Shown: positions 14,044-23,843 of the stretch, piece by piece | Numbering within the stretch: position 1 is the first letter of the stretch | Layout of the letters: each line of letters opens with the position of its first letter | Source: Terrabacter tumescens | Lineage (GTDB): Bacteria > Actinomycetota > Actinomycetes > Actinomycetales > Dermatophilaceae | DNA: 64,000 nucleotides | Direction of reading: 5' to 3' | NCBI RefSeq assembly: GCF_014646815.1 | Contig: NZ_BMNZ01000009.1 | Coordinates: 62,001-126,000 of the forward strand | Made by a program: the position numbers and the translations under genes | The notes under the pieces: model-generated | Database searches by the model: none | Told to the model about the DNA's origin: nothing | What the model saw: the letters and a program-made list of their open reading frames with translations, nothing else

Positions 14044-16392
14044 ATGAGTGCGCTCCAGATCGTCGCCGTCGTCGTCTGCCTCGGTGTCACCGCCGTCGCC
14101 GTCGCCCTGCTGGTCAAGACGGTCAACCACTTCCTCGCGACGTTCCGACTGGGACAGCCGGAGGACCGCGGCGACGACAAGGGGGCCCGCACCCGCACGC
14201 TGCTGCGCGAGTTCCTCGGCCACACCCGCATGTCGCGGCTGCCCGTCGTCGCCATCGCGCACTGGTTCACGATGGTCAGCTTCGGCGTCCTCTTCTTCAC
14301 GCTCCTCAACGCCTTCGGCCAGCTCTTCTCGCCGGAGTTCGTGCTGCCGGTCATCGGCCACTTCTTCCTCTACGAGTGGATCACCGACTTCTTCGCCTTC
14401 GCCGGGTTCATCTCGATCCTCGTGCTCATGGCGATCCGGCAGAAGAACCACCCGCGCTCGGCCGCCGGCGAGGACGGCCGACGCAGCCGCTTCTTCGGCT
14501 CCACGTGGTGGCAGGCCTACTACGTCGAGCTGACGATCCTCGGCGTGACCCTCTGCATCGGTCTGCTCCGCGCGCTCGAGTGGACGCTCGCCCGCAAGCA
14601 GGGCACCGGCATGGACAACGCGCTGCACTTCCCGCTGACCGGCTGGATCGGCAACTTCTTCACCGGCCTGTCCATCGGGGCCATCGAGAACCTCATCGTG
14701 ATCATCGCCGCGATCAAGATCCTCATCAGCTTCGCCTGGATGATCACCATCGCGCTGCAGCCGACGATGGGCGTCGCCTGGCACCGCTTCCTCGCCTTCT
14801 TCAACATCTTCTTCAAGCGCCACGCCGACGGCCGCACGAGCCTCGGCGAGCTCCAGCCGATCAAGGTCGACGGCAAGCCGCTCGACTTCGAGAACGTCGA
14901 CGAGCTCGACGAGGACGCCGCGCTCGGCGTCGGCAAGGTCGAGGACTTCACGTGGAAGGGCCTGCTCGACTTCACCACGTGCACCGAGTGCGGCCGCTGC
15001 CAGAGCCAGTGCCCGGCCTGGAACACCGACAAGCCGCTCTCCCCCAAGCTGCTCGTCATGACGCTGCGCGACCACGCTCACGCCAAGTCGCCGTGGCTGC
15101 TCGCCTCCGAGGAGGCGCGAGCCGGCGGCATCGAGTCGGCCGAGGGCTTCAGCGACGCCACGAGGGGCGCCGTCGCCACCGAGCAGCTCGTCGGCGAGAC
15201 CGGCTACGACATCCGCCACCCGCTCCAGGCATACAATCCGCACGGCCCCGACGCCGTCATCGACGAGGACGTCCTCTGGTCGTGCACCACCTGTGGTGCC
15301 TGCGTCGAGCAGTGCCCCGTCGACATCGAGCACGTCGACGCCATCGTCGACATGCGCCGCTACAAGAACCTCATCGAGTCGGCCTTCCCCGCCGAGCTCA
15401 ACGGCCTGTTCAAGAACCTCGAGAAGAACAGCAACCCGTGGGGCCTCGCGCCGCGGCTGCGGATGGACTGGGCCAAGGACCTCCCCTTCGAGGTCAAGCA
15501 GGTCGGCCAGGACGTCGAGAGCCTCGACGAGGTCGACTACCTCTTCTGGGTGGGCTGCGCCGGCGCCTACGAGGACCGCGCCAAGAAGACGACGCGCGCC
15601 GTCGCCGAGCTGCTCGACACCGCGGGCGTCAGCTTCGCGGTGCTCGGTGACGGCGAGGCCTGCACCGGCGACTCGGCCCGCCGCGCCGGCAACGAGTTCC
15701 TCTTCCAGATGCTCGCCCAGCAGAACGTCGAGACCCTCAACGAGGTCGGCGCGACGAAGATCGTCGTCACCTGCGCGCACTGCTTCAACACCATCAAGAA
15801 CGAGTACCCGCAGCTCGGCGGCCAGTACGAGGTGCTGCACCACACGCAGCTGCTCAACCGCCTCGTCCGCGAGAAGCGCCTGACCCCGGTCGCCCGCCCC
15901 GGCGACGCGTCCTCGGCCGGCACCCTGACCGGTGCCGCCTCGACCGGCGCCAAGGTGACCTACCACGACCCGTGCTACCTCGGCCGGCACAACCAGGTCT
16001 ACGCCCCGCCGCGCGAGCTGCTCCAGATCCTGCCCGGCGTGGAGTACGCCGAGATGGAGCGCAGCAAGGAGAAGTCGTTCTGCTGCGGCGCCGGCGGCGC
16101 GCGCATGTGGATGGAGGAGAAGCTCGGCACGCGCATCAACACCAACCGCACCGAGGAGGCCCTCGCGACGGGCGCCGAGCGCATCGCCGTCGGCTGCCCC
16201 TTCTGCAAGGTCATGCTCTCCGACGGCCTCAACGCCGCCATCCAGGACGGCAAGGCCACCGACGCCGTCGAGGTCGTCGACGTCGCGCAGATGCTCCTCG
16301 CCGCCGTGCGCCGCGGTGACGACGGCGATGACGAGCCCGAGGCCGCGACGCCGGAGCCCCAGCCGGACCCGGAGCCCGCCCCGGTCAGCTGA
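14044..16392 (+). CDS. Membrane-bound iron-sulfur heterodisulfide-reductase-like protein
   Basis: A 782-residue protein. Residues 1 to about 265 hold five or more transmembrane helices like a NarI-type cytochrome b subunit. Two [4Fe-4S] ferredoxin motifs follow (CTECGRCQSQCP near 313, CTTCGACVEQCP near 416). Two CCG-type cysteine-rich domains complete the protein (CAHCFNT near 577, PCYLGRHN near 643, FCCGAGGARMW near 680). This is the architecture of the actinobacterial Fe-S-binding reductases related to HdrDE/GlpC. It probably passes electrons between the quinone pool and a soluble partner, often in fatty-acid or lactate oxidation. Transcribed alone, divergent from cysK, with a hairpin terminator. 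Confidence 0.87.
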   Translation: MSALQIVAVVVCLGVTAVAVALLVKTVNHFLATFRLGQPEDRGDDKGARTRTLLREFLGHTRMSRLPVVAIAHWFTMVSFGVLFFTLLNAFGQLFSPEFVLPVIGHFFLYEWITDFFAFAGFISILVLMAIRQKNHPRSAAGEDGRRSRFFGSTWWQAYYVELTILGVTLCIGLLRALEWTLARKQGTGMDNALHFPLTGWIGNFFTGLSIGAIENLIVIIAAIKILISFAWMITIALQPTMGVAWHRFLAFFNIFFKRHADGRTSLGELQPIKVDGKPLDFENVDELDEDAALGVGKVEDFTWKGLLDFTTCTECGRCQSQCPAWNTDKPLSPKLLVMTLRDHAHAKSPWLLASEEARAGGIESAEGFSDATRGAVATEQLVGETGYDIRHPLQAYNPHGPDAVIDEDVLWSCTTCGACVEQCPVDIEHVDAIVDMRRYKNLIESAFPAELNGLFKNLEKNSNPWGLAPRLRMDWAKDLPFEVKQVGQDVESLDEVDYLFWVGCAGAYEDRAKKTTRAVAELLDTAGVSFAVLGDGEACTGDSARRAGNEFLFQMLAQQNVETLNEVGATKIVVTCAHCFNTIKNEYPQLGGQYEVLHHTQLLNRLVREKRLTPVARPGDASSAGTLTGAASTGAKVTYHDPCYLGRHNQVYAPPRELLQILPGVEYAEMERSKEKSFCCGAGGARMWMEEKLGTRINTNRTEEALATGAERIAVGCPFCKVMLSDGLNAAIQDGKATDAVEVVDVAQMLLAAVRRGDDGDDEPEAATPEPQPDPEPAPVS

Positions 16393-16424
16393 GCCGGCCG
16401 GACGGCATACGTCCTCCGGTTGTC

Positions 16425-16454
16425 GAAGGCCCTCTCCATCCGGAGGGGGCCTTC
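16425..16454 (+). terminator. Terminator of the Fe-S reductase gene
   Basis: A 13-bp inverted repeat (one G-T pair) with a 4-base loop ATCC, 33 bp after the stop, followed by CGTCGTCG rather than a T-run. Confidence 0.8.
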
Positions 16455-16550
16455 GTCGTCGTGCGGGCGCCACGCATACCCTGAAAACTCGCCGTGAGAA
16501 CGCTCTCACAAACTCTTGCCCTCACCGCCGCGACAGTGAATCGTGAGCGC

Positions 16551-18464
16551 ATGACTCATCGACGAGATCGACGCGGGTGGCCCTCCCGCGGGCTCCACCG
16601 ACTGGCCCTCGCGGCCCTGGCCATCACGACCGCGGCCGTTCCGACCATCGCCGTCACGGGGGCCGGAGCGGCCGGAGCGGCCCCCGCGCCTTCGTCCGCC
16701 GTGGCTGCGGCCCCCGCCGCCCCCGACCTCGGAGCGGGCACCCTCGTGCTCGACCCGTCCATGTCGACCGCCGAGATCCAGGCCAAGGTCGACGCGATCG
16801 CCGCCAGTCAGGTGTCGAACGAGATGGGCCCCGAGCGGTACGCGATCCTCTTCAAGCCCGGCACCTACGGGTCCGCCGCCGACCCGCTGAACTTCCAGGT
16901 CGGCTACTACACCGAGGTCGCCGGCCTCGGGAAGAACCCGGGCGACGTCGTCATCAACGGGTCGGTCTACGTGCACAACCAGTGCACGAACGGCAGCTGC
17001 ATCGCGCTCAACAACTTCTGGCGCTCGATGTCCAACCTGACGATCAACGTGAACAACTCGAGCGCCGGCTGCTACGCCAACGAGTTCTGGGCCGTGTCGC
17101 AGGCCGCACCGCTGCGTCGCGTGCACGTCAACGGCACGACGACGCTCATGGACTACTGCACGGGTCCCTCCTTCGCCAGCGGCGGTTTCATCGCCGACTC
17201 GAAGTTCGAGGGGACCGTCATCAACGGCTCGCAGCAGCAGTTCTTCGTGCGCAACAGCACGCTGAACGGCTGGAGCAACGGCGTCTGGAACCAGGTCTTC
17301 TCCGGCGTCGAGGGCGCCCCGGCCGAGTGCTTCCCGGCCGCAGCAGCGTGCGGCGGGCCCTACACGACCGTCGCCAAGACCTCGGTGAGCCGCGAGAAGC
17401 CCTACCTCTACGTCGACGACCAGGGCGCCTACCGCGTCTTCGTCCCGTCGGCCGCAACTGACACGAGCGGCGTCTCGTGGGAGTCCGGGTCGACGCCCGG
17501 CCGCTCCATCGGCATCGGTGACTTCTACGTCGCCAGGCCGTCGGACTCGGCGCTGGCGATCAACCGCGAGCTCGCCCGCGGCCGCAACCTGCTGCTCACC
17601 CCCGGCGTCTACCACCTCGACCAGACCCTCAAGGTCAAGCGGGCCGACACCGTCGTCCTCGGGCTCGGCCTGGCCAGCCTCACCACGACCAACGGACAGG
17701 TCGCGATGAGCGTGGCCGACGTGCCGGGCGTCGACATCGCCGGCATCACCTTCGACGCCGGTCCGGTCAGCTCGCCGGTCCTGCTCCAGATCGGGACCAA
17801 GCGTGCCGCCGGGACCCCGGCCGCGAGCCGGGCCGGGTGGAGCAGCGCCGCCGACCCGACCGCCCTGCAGGACGTCTTCTTCCGCATCGGCGGACCGTAC
17901 GTCGGCAAGGCCAAGGTCAGCCTCGAGGTCAACAGCGACCACGTCGTGCTCGACGACATCTGGGCCTGGCGCGCAGACCACGGCAACGGCGTCGGCTGGA
18001 CGAGCAACACCGCCGACACCGGTCTCATCGTCAACGGCGACCACGTGACTGCGACAGGGCTTTTCGTCGAGCACTACCAGAAGACCGAGGTCATCTGGAA
18101 CGGCGAGCACGGGTCGGTCACGTTCTTCCAGAACGAGCTGCCCTACGACCCGCCGTCCCAGGCAGCCTGGCAGTCGCGGCCGGGCCACGACGGCTACCCG
18201 GCACTGCTCGTCGGTGCGGGCGTGAAGAGCTTCTCCGGGACCGGTATGGGGTCCTACAGCTTCTTCAACCAGGGCATCGACATCTTCGCCGAGAACGCGT
18301 TCGAGGTGCCCACGACCCCGGGGGTGCGGCTGCACAACCTGCTGACGATCTTCCTCGACCCGTCCAACGGCAAGGGCGGCATCCGCCACGTCGTCAACGG
18401 CGTCGGCGGCTCGTCGACCATCGCCAACCCGGACGTGCCGGTCACGGTCGTCGACTACCCCTGA
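16551..18464 (+). CDS. Secreted right-handed beta-helix protein
   Basis: A protein of 637 residues from the ATG chosen at 16551, which gives a proper signal peptide (MTHRRDRRG, then hydrophobic LALAALAITTAAVPTIAV and an Ala-rich cleavage region). The body has two pectate-lyase-like beta-helix halves (about residues 45-290 and 320-600) rich in Asn, Gly and short strands, such as NNFWRSMSNLTINVNNSS and LTPGVYHLDQTLKVK. The twin beta-helix layout resembles GH55-type exo-beta-1,3-glucanases, but I cannot confirm the catalytic residues. Similar actinobacterial proteins are often misnamed adenylyl cyclase. Likely an extracellular polysaccharide-active enzyme. Confidence 0.7.
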   Translation: MTHRRDRRGWPSRGLHRLALAALAITTAAVPTIAVTGAGAAGAAPAPSSAVAAAPAAPDLGAGTLVLDPSMSTAEIQAKVDAIAASQVSNEMGPERYAILFKPGTYGSAADPLNFQVGYYTEVAGLGKNPGDVVINGSVYVHNQCTNGSCIALNNFWRSMSNLTINVNNSSAGCYANEFWAVSQAAPLRRVHVNGTTTLMDYCTGPSFASGGFIADSKFEGTVINGSQQQFFVRNSTLNGWSNGVWNQVFSGVEGAPAECFPAAAACGGPYTTVAKTSVSREKPYLYVDDQGAYRVFVPSAATDTSGVSWESGSTPGRSIGIGDFYVARPSDSALAINRELARGRNLLLTPGVYHLDQTLKVKRADTVVLGLGLASLTTTNGQVAMSVADVPGVDIAGITFDAGPVSSPVLLQIGTKRAAGTPAASRAGWSSAADPTALQDVFFRIGGPYVGKAKVSLEVNSDHVVLDDIWAWRADHGNGVGWTSNTADTGLIVNGDHVTATGLFVEHYQKTEVIWNGEHGSVTFFQNELPYDPPSQAAWQSRPGHDGYPALLVGAGVKSFSGTGMGSYSFFNQGIDIFAENAFEVPTTPGVRLHNLLTIFLDPSNGKGGIRHVVNGVGGSSTIANPDVPVTVVDYP

Positions 18465-18552
18465 CCACCTGCCCTCCCGGCCCGACGGTCGTATGCCGTC
18501 GGGCCGGGTCGGCTCGTCCCCGCCCTGGCCGCCCGCATCGTACGGTGTGCCG

Positions 18553-19275
18553 ATGAGCGCCGACCTGACTGCCATCGCCCGCGACCTCGCTCCCACCGGG
18601 GCACTGCGTGCCAGCATCAACCTCGGCAATCCCGTTCTCGCGCAGGGCAGTCCGTCGGAGCCCTCAGGCGTGACGGTCGACATCGCCCGCGAGGTGGCCC
18701 GCCGGCTCGGCGTGCCCGTGTCGTTCGTCTGCTTCGACGCCGCACGCAAGTCCTTCGAGGCGATGACGTCCGGTGAGGCAGACCTGTGCTTCCTCGCCGT
18801 CGACCCGGCGCGCGCGGGCGAGGTGGCCTTCACCGCGCCCTACGTCGTCATCGAGGGCGTCTTCGTCGTGCCCGCCGGGTCCCCCGTGCGCTCGGCAGCC
18901 GACGTGGACCGCGAAGGGGTGCGGGTCGGCGTCAAGGACGGCTCCGCCTACGACCTGCACCTGACCCGGACCCTGGAGCACGCGACGGTCGTGCGTGGCG
19001 ACGAGGGCGTCGACGTCTTCGTCGCGGAGGGCCTCGAGGTCGGGGCCGGCATCCGCGAGCCCGTCACCGCCTTCGTCGCGGGTCGCGATGACCTGCGCCT
19101 GCTCGACGAGCCGTTCATGCAGATCCGGCAGGCCGTGGGCACCACCCGGACGCGTTCGGCGCAGACCGTGGACTTCCTGCACGACCTCGTCGAGGAGCTC
19201 AAGGCGAGCGGTTTCGTCGCGGACTCGCTGGCGCGGTCCGGCCAGCGCGGCGCCGCGGTGGCCCCGCCGAGCTGA
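18553..19275 (+). CDS. Solute-binding protein-like (family 3) without signal peptide
   Basis: A 240-residue protein with the fold markers of amino-acid-type periplasmic-binding proteins (SBP family 3/PBP2): GVTVDIAREVARRLGVPV near residue 38, DLCFLAVDPARAGEVAFT near 77 and KDGSAYDLHLTRTL near 128. No signal peptide or lipobox is present, and the upstream in-frame residues do not supply one. No permease or ATPase is adjacent. It may act in the cytosol as a ligand sensor or enzyme (cyclohexadienyl dehydratases share the fold). The start follows the ATG nearest the domain. Confidence 0.75.
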   Translation: MSADLTAIARDLAPTGALRASINLGNPVLAQGSPSEPSGVTVDIAREVARRLGVPVSFVCFDAARKSFEAMTSGEADLCFLAVDPARAGEVAFTAPYVVIEGVFVVPAGSPVRSAADVDREGVRVGVKDGSAYDLHLTRTLEHATVVRGDEGVDVFVAEGLEVGAGIREPVTAFVAGRDDLRLLDEPFMQIRQAVGTTRTRSAQTVDFLHDLVEELKASGFVADSLARSGQRGAAVAPPS

Positions 19276-19497
19276 GCCACACGGCATACGCCATCAGGCC
19301 CTTCTCGTCGCGTCTCGTCGCGTTCCGGCCCCACGGGGGTCACAGCGGTGCCACAGTGGCCGGTGAGGACGACCCGGCTCTCAGGTGACCGCCGATAGCT
19401 CAAGGTCGGTCGGCCCCACTCCGGTCTGGCACGCCAGACCGAGACTCGCCGATCCACGTGGCGCGCCCCGGCCTGGCCCCCTCGAAAGGAATGCTCC

Positions 19498-21564
19498 ATG
19501 GCCTTGCGCCGCGCGCCGCTCGTGCGCACCAGTGCCCTCGCGGCACCCGCTCTCGTCGTCGCAGCCCTCTTGCTGCCGACCACCCAGGCGAACGCCTCGT
19601 CACCGTCCGTGCCGCTCACCGGCACCTCCAGCCCGGTCACCGGGGACTTCAGCCCCGACACCGGCCAGTACCCCGAGTTCCAGACCCCCGAGGACGAGAA
19701 CTCCCCGGAGGTCGGCCCCACGCAGGTCGTCAACCGCACGATGTCCCAGGGCCACGCAGCCGGTCACGGCATCACCGTCCGGGGTACGACACGCAGCAAG
19801 TCCAACCCGACGTTCGTCAACGGCTTCGAGGGTCTGAACCACTACCAGCAGCGCTACTCGCGCGGGGGCAACCAGTTCAGCATCGAGCCGCCGGACCAGG
19901 CGCTCTGCGTCGGCGGCGGCCACGTCGTCGAGGCCGTCAACGACGTCTTCAACGTCTACGACTCGAGCGGCGCGTCCCAGCTGACCGACAACACCGCGGC
20001 CAACGTCGTCGGCGGCTTCCCGCGGGACGTCCACCACGCCGTCGACCTCAACTCGGTCTTCGGCTACCCGCCCGCGGTCAACCGGACGACCGGCGCGCTC
20101 GGTCCGGAGCTCACCGACCCGACGTGCATCTACGACGCGGCAACGCAGCGCTTCTTCCTCGTCGTCCTGACCCTCGACCGCGGTCCCTCAGGTGCTCTCA
20201 ACGAGGTCAACCACCTCGACCTCGCGGTGAGCGCGACCTCCGACCCGACCGGGCGCTGGAACATCTACAAGATCGACGTGACCAACGACGGCACGAACAC
20301 CGGCGGACAGAACCCGGGACCGTACCTCGGCGACTACCCGCACATCGGCGCCGACGCGAACGGCGTCTACCTGACGACGAACGCCTACCCCTGGGAGCAC
20401 AACGGCTTCGCCGGGGCCCAGGTCTACGCCCTGTCCAAGGCGCAGCTCGCGGCCGGAACCGCCAACGTCAACGTGCAGCACATCGACACCTCCGGGATGG
20501 TGGCGGCGCCCAGCGACGCCGGCGCCACCCAGCCGGGCTTCACCGTGTGGCCGGCGCAGTCGCCGGGCACCGGGTCGTTCGACCTCGCGAACAACGGCAC
20601 CGAGTACTTCCTGAGCTCCAACGCCGCGGACGAGGCGACCCACCCGAAGGCCGGCACGGGAGGCGACTACACGTCGACCAAGATCGTCGTGTGGTCCATG
20701 ACCAACACCGGCTCCCTCAACTCGGGTTCGCCGGCAGTGCACCTGTCGAGCAAGCTCGTCGACGTTGGGGAGTACGCACTGCCACCGAAGCAGCGGCAGC
20801 CGGGCTCCGGCCAGCTCGCAAGCACCGACTCACCGCAGGGCTTCTGCCTCGGCAACACGACAGAGACCCTGTTCAACGGCCAGAACGGGTGCTACCGCCT
20901 GCTCGTCGGCGCACCGTCGGCCGAGAAGATCTCGACGCCCGACTCGAACGACACCCGCATGCAGCAGGTCATGTATGCCAACGGCAAGCTGTGGGGCGCC
21001 CTCGACACCGCGATCACCGTCAGCGGCGGCAACCGCGCAGGGATCGCCTGGTACGTGGTCAAGCCCGGAGGCGCGAGCCTGTCGCCGAAGATCGCCCTCG
21101 CGGGCTACCTCGGTGAGGCCGGCACCGACTTCACCTACCCGGCCATCGGTGTCACCTCGAACGGCCGCGGCGTGATGGCCTTCACCGCGACCGGCGACGA
21201 CACCTTCCCGAGTGCCGGCTACGCGTCGATCGACGCGCTGACCGGCGTCGGTGCCTGGAACGTCGTCACCGGCGGCGCCGGCGCCGCGACGGCGGACGGC
21301 TTCACCAGCTACAAGGCCCAGGTCGGCAACCCGCCGCGCACCCGGTGGGGCGACTACGGCGCCGCGTCGGTCGACGGCAGCACCGTCTGGGTGGCGAGCG
21401 AGTACATCGCGCACACCTGCGACTACACCGCCTGGGGTGGACCGTTCTTCACCGGCGGCACGGGCGACAACCTGCTCGGCACCTGCGCCGGCGCAGGCCA
21501 CGGGCCAGGCGTCCGTACGGCTCTCGCCAACTGGTCGACGCGGGTGAGTGCCTTCAAGCCGTGA
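19498..21564 (+). CDS. Large secreted protein of unknown function
   Basis: A 688-residue exported protein preceded by a good ribosome-binding site (GAAAGGAATGCTCC). The signal peptide is clear (RRAPLVRTSALAAPALVVAA, cleavage after TQANA-type residues near 33). The mature part is rich in Gly, Thr, Asn and Asp with repeated short strands. It includes PDQALCVGGGHVVEAVNDVF and GDYPHIGADANGVYLTTNAY, suggestive of a beta-propeller. No catalytic motif is recognised. It ends before a strong hairpin. Extracellular, monocistronic; function unknown. Confidence 0.78.
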   Translation: MALRRAPLVRTSALAAPALVVAALLLPTTQANASSPSVPLTGTSSPVTGDFSPDTGQYPEFQTPEDENSPEVGPTQVVNRTMSQGHAAGHGITVRGTTRSKSNPTFVNGFEGLNHYQQRYSRGGNQFSIEPPDQALCVGGGHVVEAVNDVFNVYDSSGASQLTDNTAANVVGGFPRDVHHAVDLNSVFGYPPAVNRTTGALGPELTDPTCIYDAATQRFFLVVLTLDRGPSGALNEVNHLDLAVSATSDPTGRWNIYKIDVTNDGTNTGGQNPGPYLGDYPHIGADANGVYLTTNAYPWEHNGFAGAQVYALSKAQLAAGTANVNVQHIDTSGMVAAPSDAGATQPGFTVWPAQSPGTGSFDLANNGTEYFLSSNAADEATHPKAGTGGDYTSTKIVVWSMTNTGSLNSGSPAVHLSSKLVDVGEYALPPKQRQPGSGQLASTDSPQGFCLGNTTETLFNGQNGCYRLLVGAPSAEKISTPDSNDTRMQQVMYANGKLWGALDTAITVSGGNRAGIAWYVVKPGGASLSPKIALAGYLGEAGTDFTYPAIGVTSNGRGVMAFTATGDDTFPSAGYASIDALTGVGAWNVVTGGAGAATADGFTSYKAQVGNPPRTRWGDYGAASVDGSTVWVASEYIAHTCDYTAWGGPFFTGGTGDNLLGTCAGAGHGPGVRTALANWSTRVSAFKP

Positions 21565-21604
21565 CCTCCTGACAACCGCACCCGAGCAGCTCACACGCAC
21601 GACG

Positions 21605-21640
21605 CGACGCGCCGGCCTCCCACGGGAAGCCGGCGCGTCG
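21605..21640. terminator. Bidirectional hairpin terminator
   Basis: A perfect 12-bp inverted repeat (CGACGCGCCGGC with its complement) around a 12-base loop, between the convergent secreted-protein and DUF779 genes. It could serve both. Confidence 0.8.
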
Positions 21641-21648
21641 CCACGTCC

Positions 21649-22101
21649 TCAGTGCGTCGTGCCCGGGCCGACCTTCGGCGCCTCGAGGCCGAGCGCGGCA
21701 CTCTCCTCGTCGCTGAACAGCCGCGAGCGGATGAGGAAGCGCACCCCCTCGGGCGCCTCGACGGAGAAGCCGCTGCCGCGACCCTTCACGACGTCGACGG
21801 TGAGGTGCGTGTGCTTCCAGTACTCGTACTGCGACACCGACATCCAGAAGCCGATCGGCGCGTCGACCTGCTCGACGACGAGGTCGGCCAGGTGCACGTC
21901 GGCCTCGCTCGTGATGAAGTCACCCGCCGGGAAGCACATGGGAGAGCTGCCGTCGCAGCAGCCGCCCGACTGGTGGAACATCAGTGGACCGTGGATCCCG
22001 GTGAGACGGCGGAGCAGGTCCGCCGCCTCACCGGTGAGGTCGACCCGGCTGGGGGAAGCCGATGGCTCACCGGGTGCGACCGTCTCTGGGGGCGTGGTCA
22101 C
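21649..22101 (-). CDS. DUF779 family protein of the aldehyde dehydrogenase operon
   Basis: A 150-residue protein from the GTG at 22101. The family signature is visible: MFHQSGGCCDGSSPMC near residue 45 (two adjacent Cys and a third), DFITSEADVHLADL, and FWMSVSQYEYWKHTHLTVDV near 95. DUF779 genes regularly follow aldehyde dehydrogenases of the ExaC/AldB type. Here the gap is only 14 bp, so it is co-transcribed. The Cys/His content suggests metal binding, but the role is unknown. The start is set by the operon gap; the frame remains open further upstream inside the dehydrogenase gene without protein-like composition. Confidence 0.88.
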   Translation of the reverse strand: MTTPPETVAPGEPSASPSRVDLTGEAADLLRRLTGIHGPLMFHQSGGCCDGSSPMCFPAGDFITSEADVHLADLVVEQVDAPIGFWMSVSQYEYWKHTHLTVDVVKGRGSGFSVEAPEGVRFLIRSRLFSDEESAALGLEAPKVGPGTTH

Positions 22102-22115
22102 GGGGACCAGCCCGA

Positions 22116-23639
<1,524 letters not shown>

Positions 23640-23700
23640 GGTTGATCTCCCAACATCCTTGGTGGTCTCCCCTCGAAGGGGTTGGCGAGACCGTAGGCAG

Positions 23701-23723
23701 CGCAACGTTGCAACCACGTTGCG
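23701..23723. promoter_or_regulatory. Likely operator/activator site upstream of the aldehyde dehydrogenase
   Basis: CGCAACG and CGTTGCG form an inverted repeat with a 9-bp spacer, and the palindrome GCAACGTTGC overlaps its left half. It lies about 60 to 85 bp before the dehydrogenase start. The neighbouring gene encodes a GAF/DNA-binding regulator, the natural candidate to bind it. Confidence 0.5.
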
Positions 23724-23799
23724 TCGCGTATGCCGCGTGCCGGCGTCACGGCATACGCCCGGTTCGTGGCCTCTCGACGTGCGCACACCCACGAACTTC

Positions 23800-23831
23800 G
23801 GCCTCTCGACGGTTGAAACCGTCGAGAGGCC
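23800..23831 (-). terminator. Terminator of the regulator gene
   Basis: A perfect 14-bp stem (GGCCTCTCGACGGT and complement) with loop TGAA, 13 bp after the stop of the minus-strand regulator. A partial copy of the left arm (GGCCTCTCGACG) is repeated at 23768. Confidence 0.78.
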
Positions 23832-23843
23832 AGCGTCTGCGGG

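Noticed and set aside
14008-16509. Very long minus-strand frame opposite the Fe-S reductase
   Set aside because: Composition is Val/Arg/Asp/Glu-rich without domains and it mirrors the clear plus-strand gene; long antisense frames are normal at this G+C content.
16506-18833. Long minus-strand frame opposite the beta-helix protein
   Set aside because: No motif, repetitive low-information composition, and full overlap with a gene having signal peptide and proper fold.
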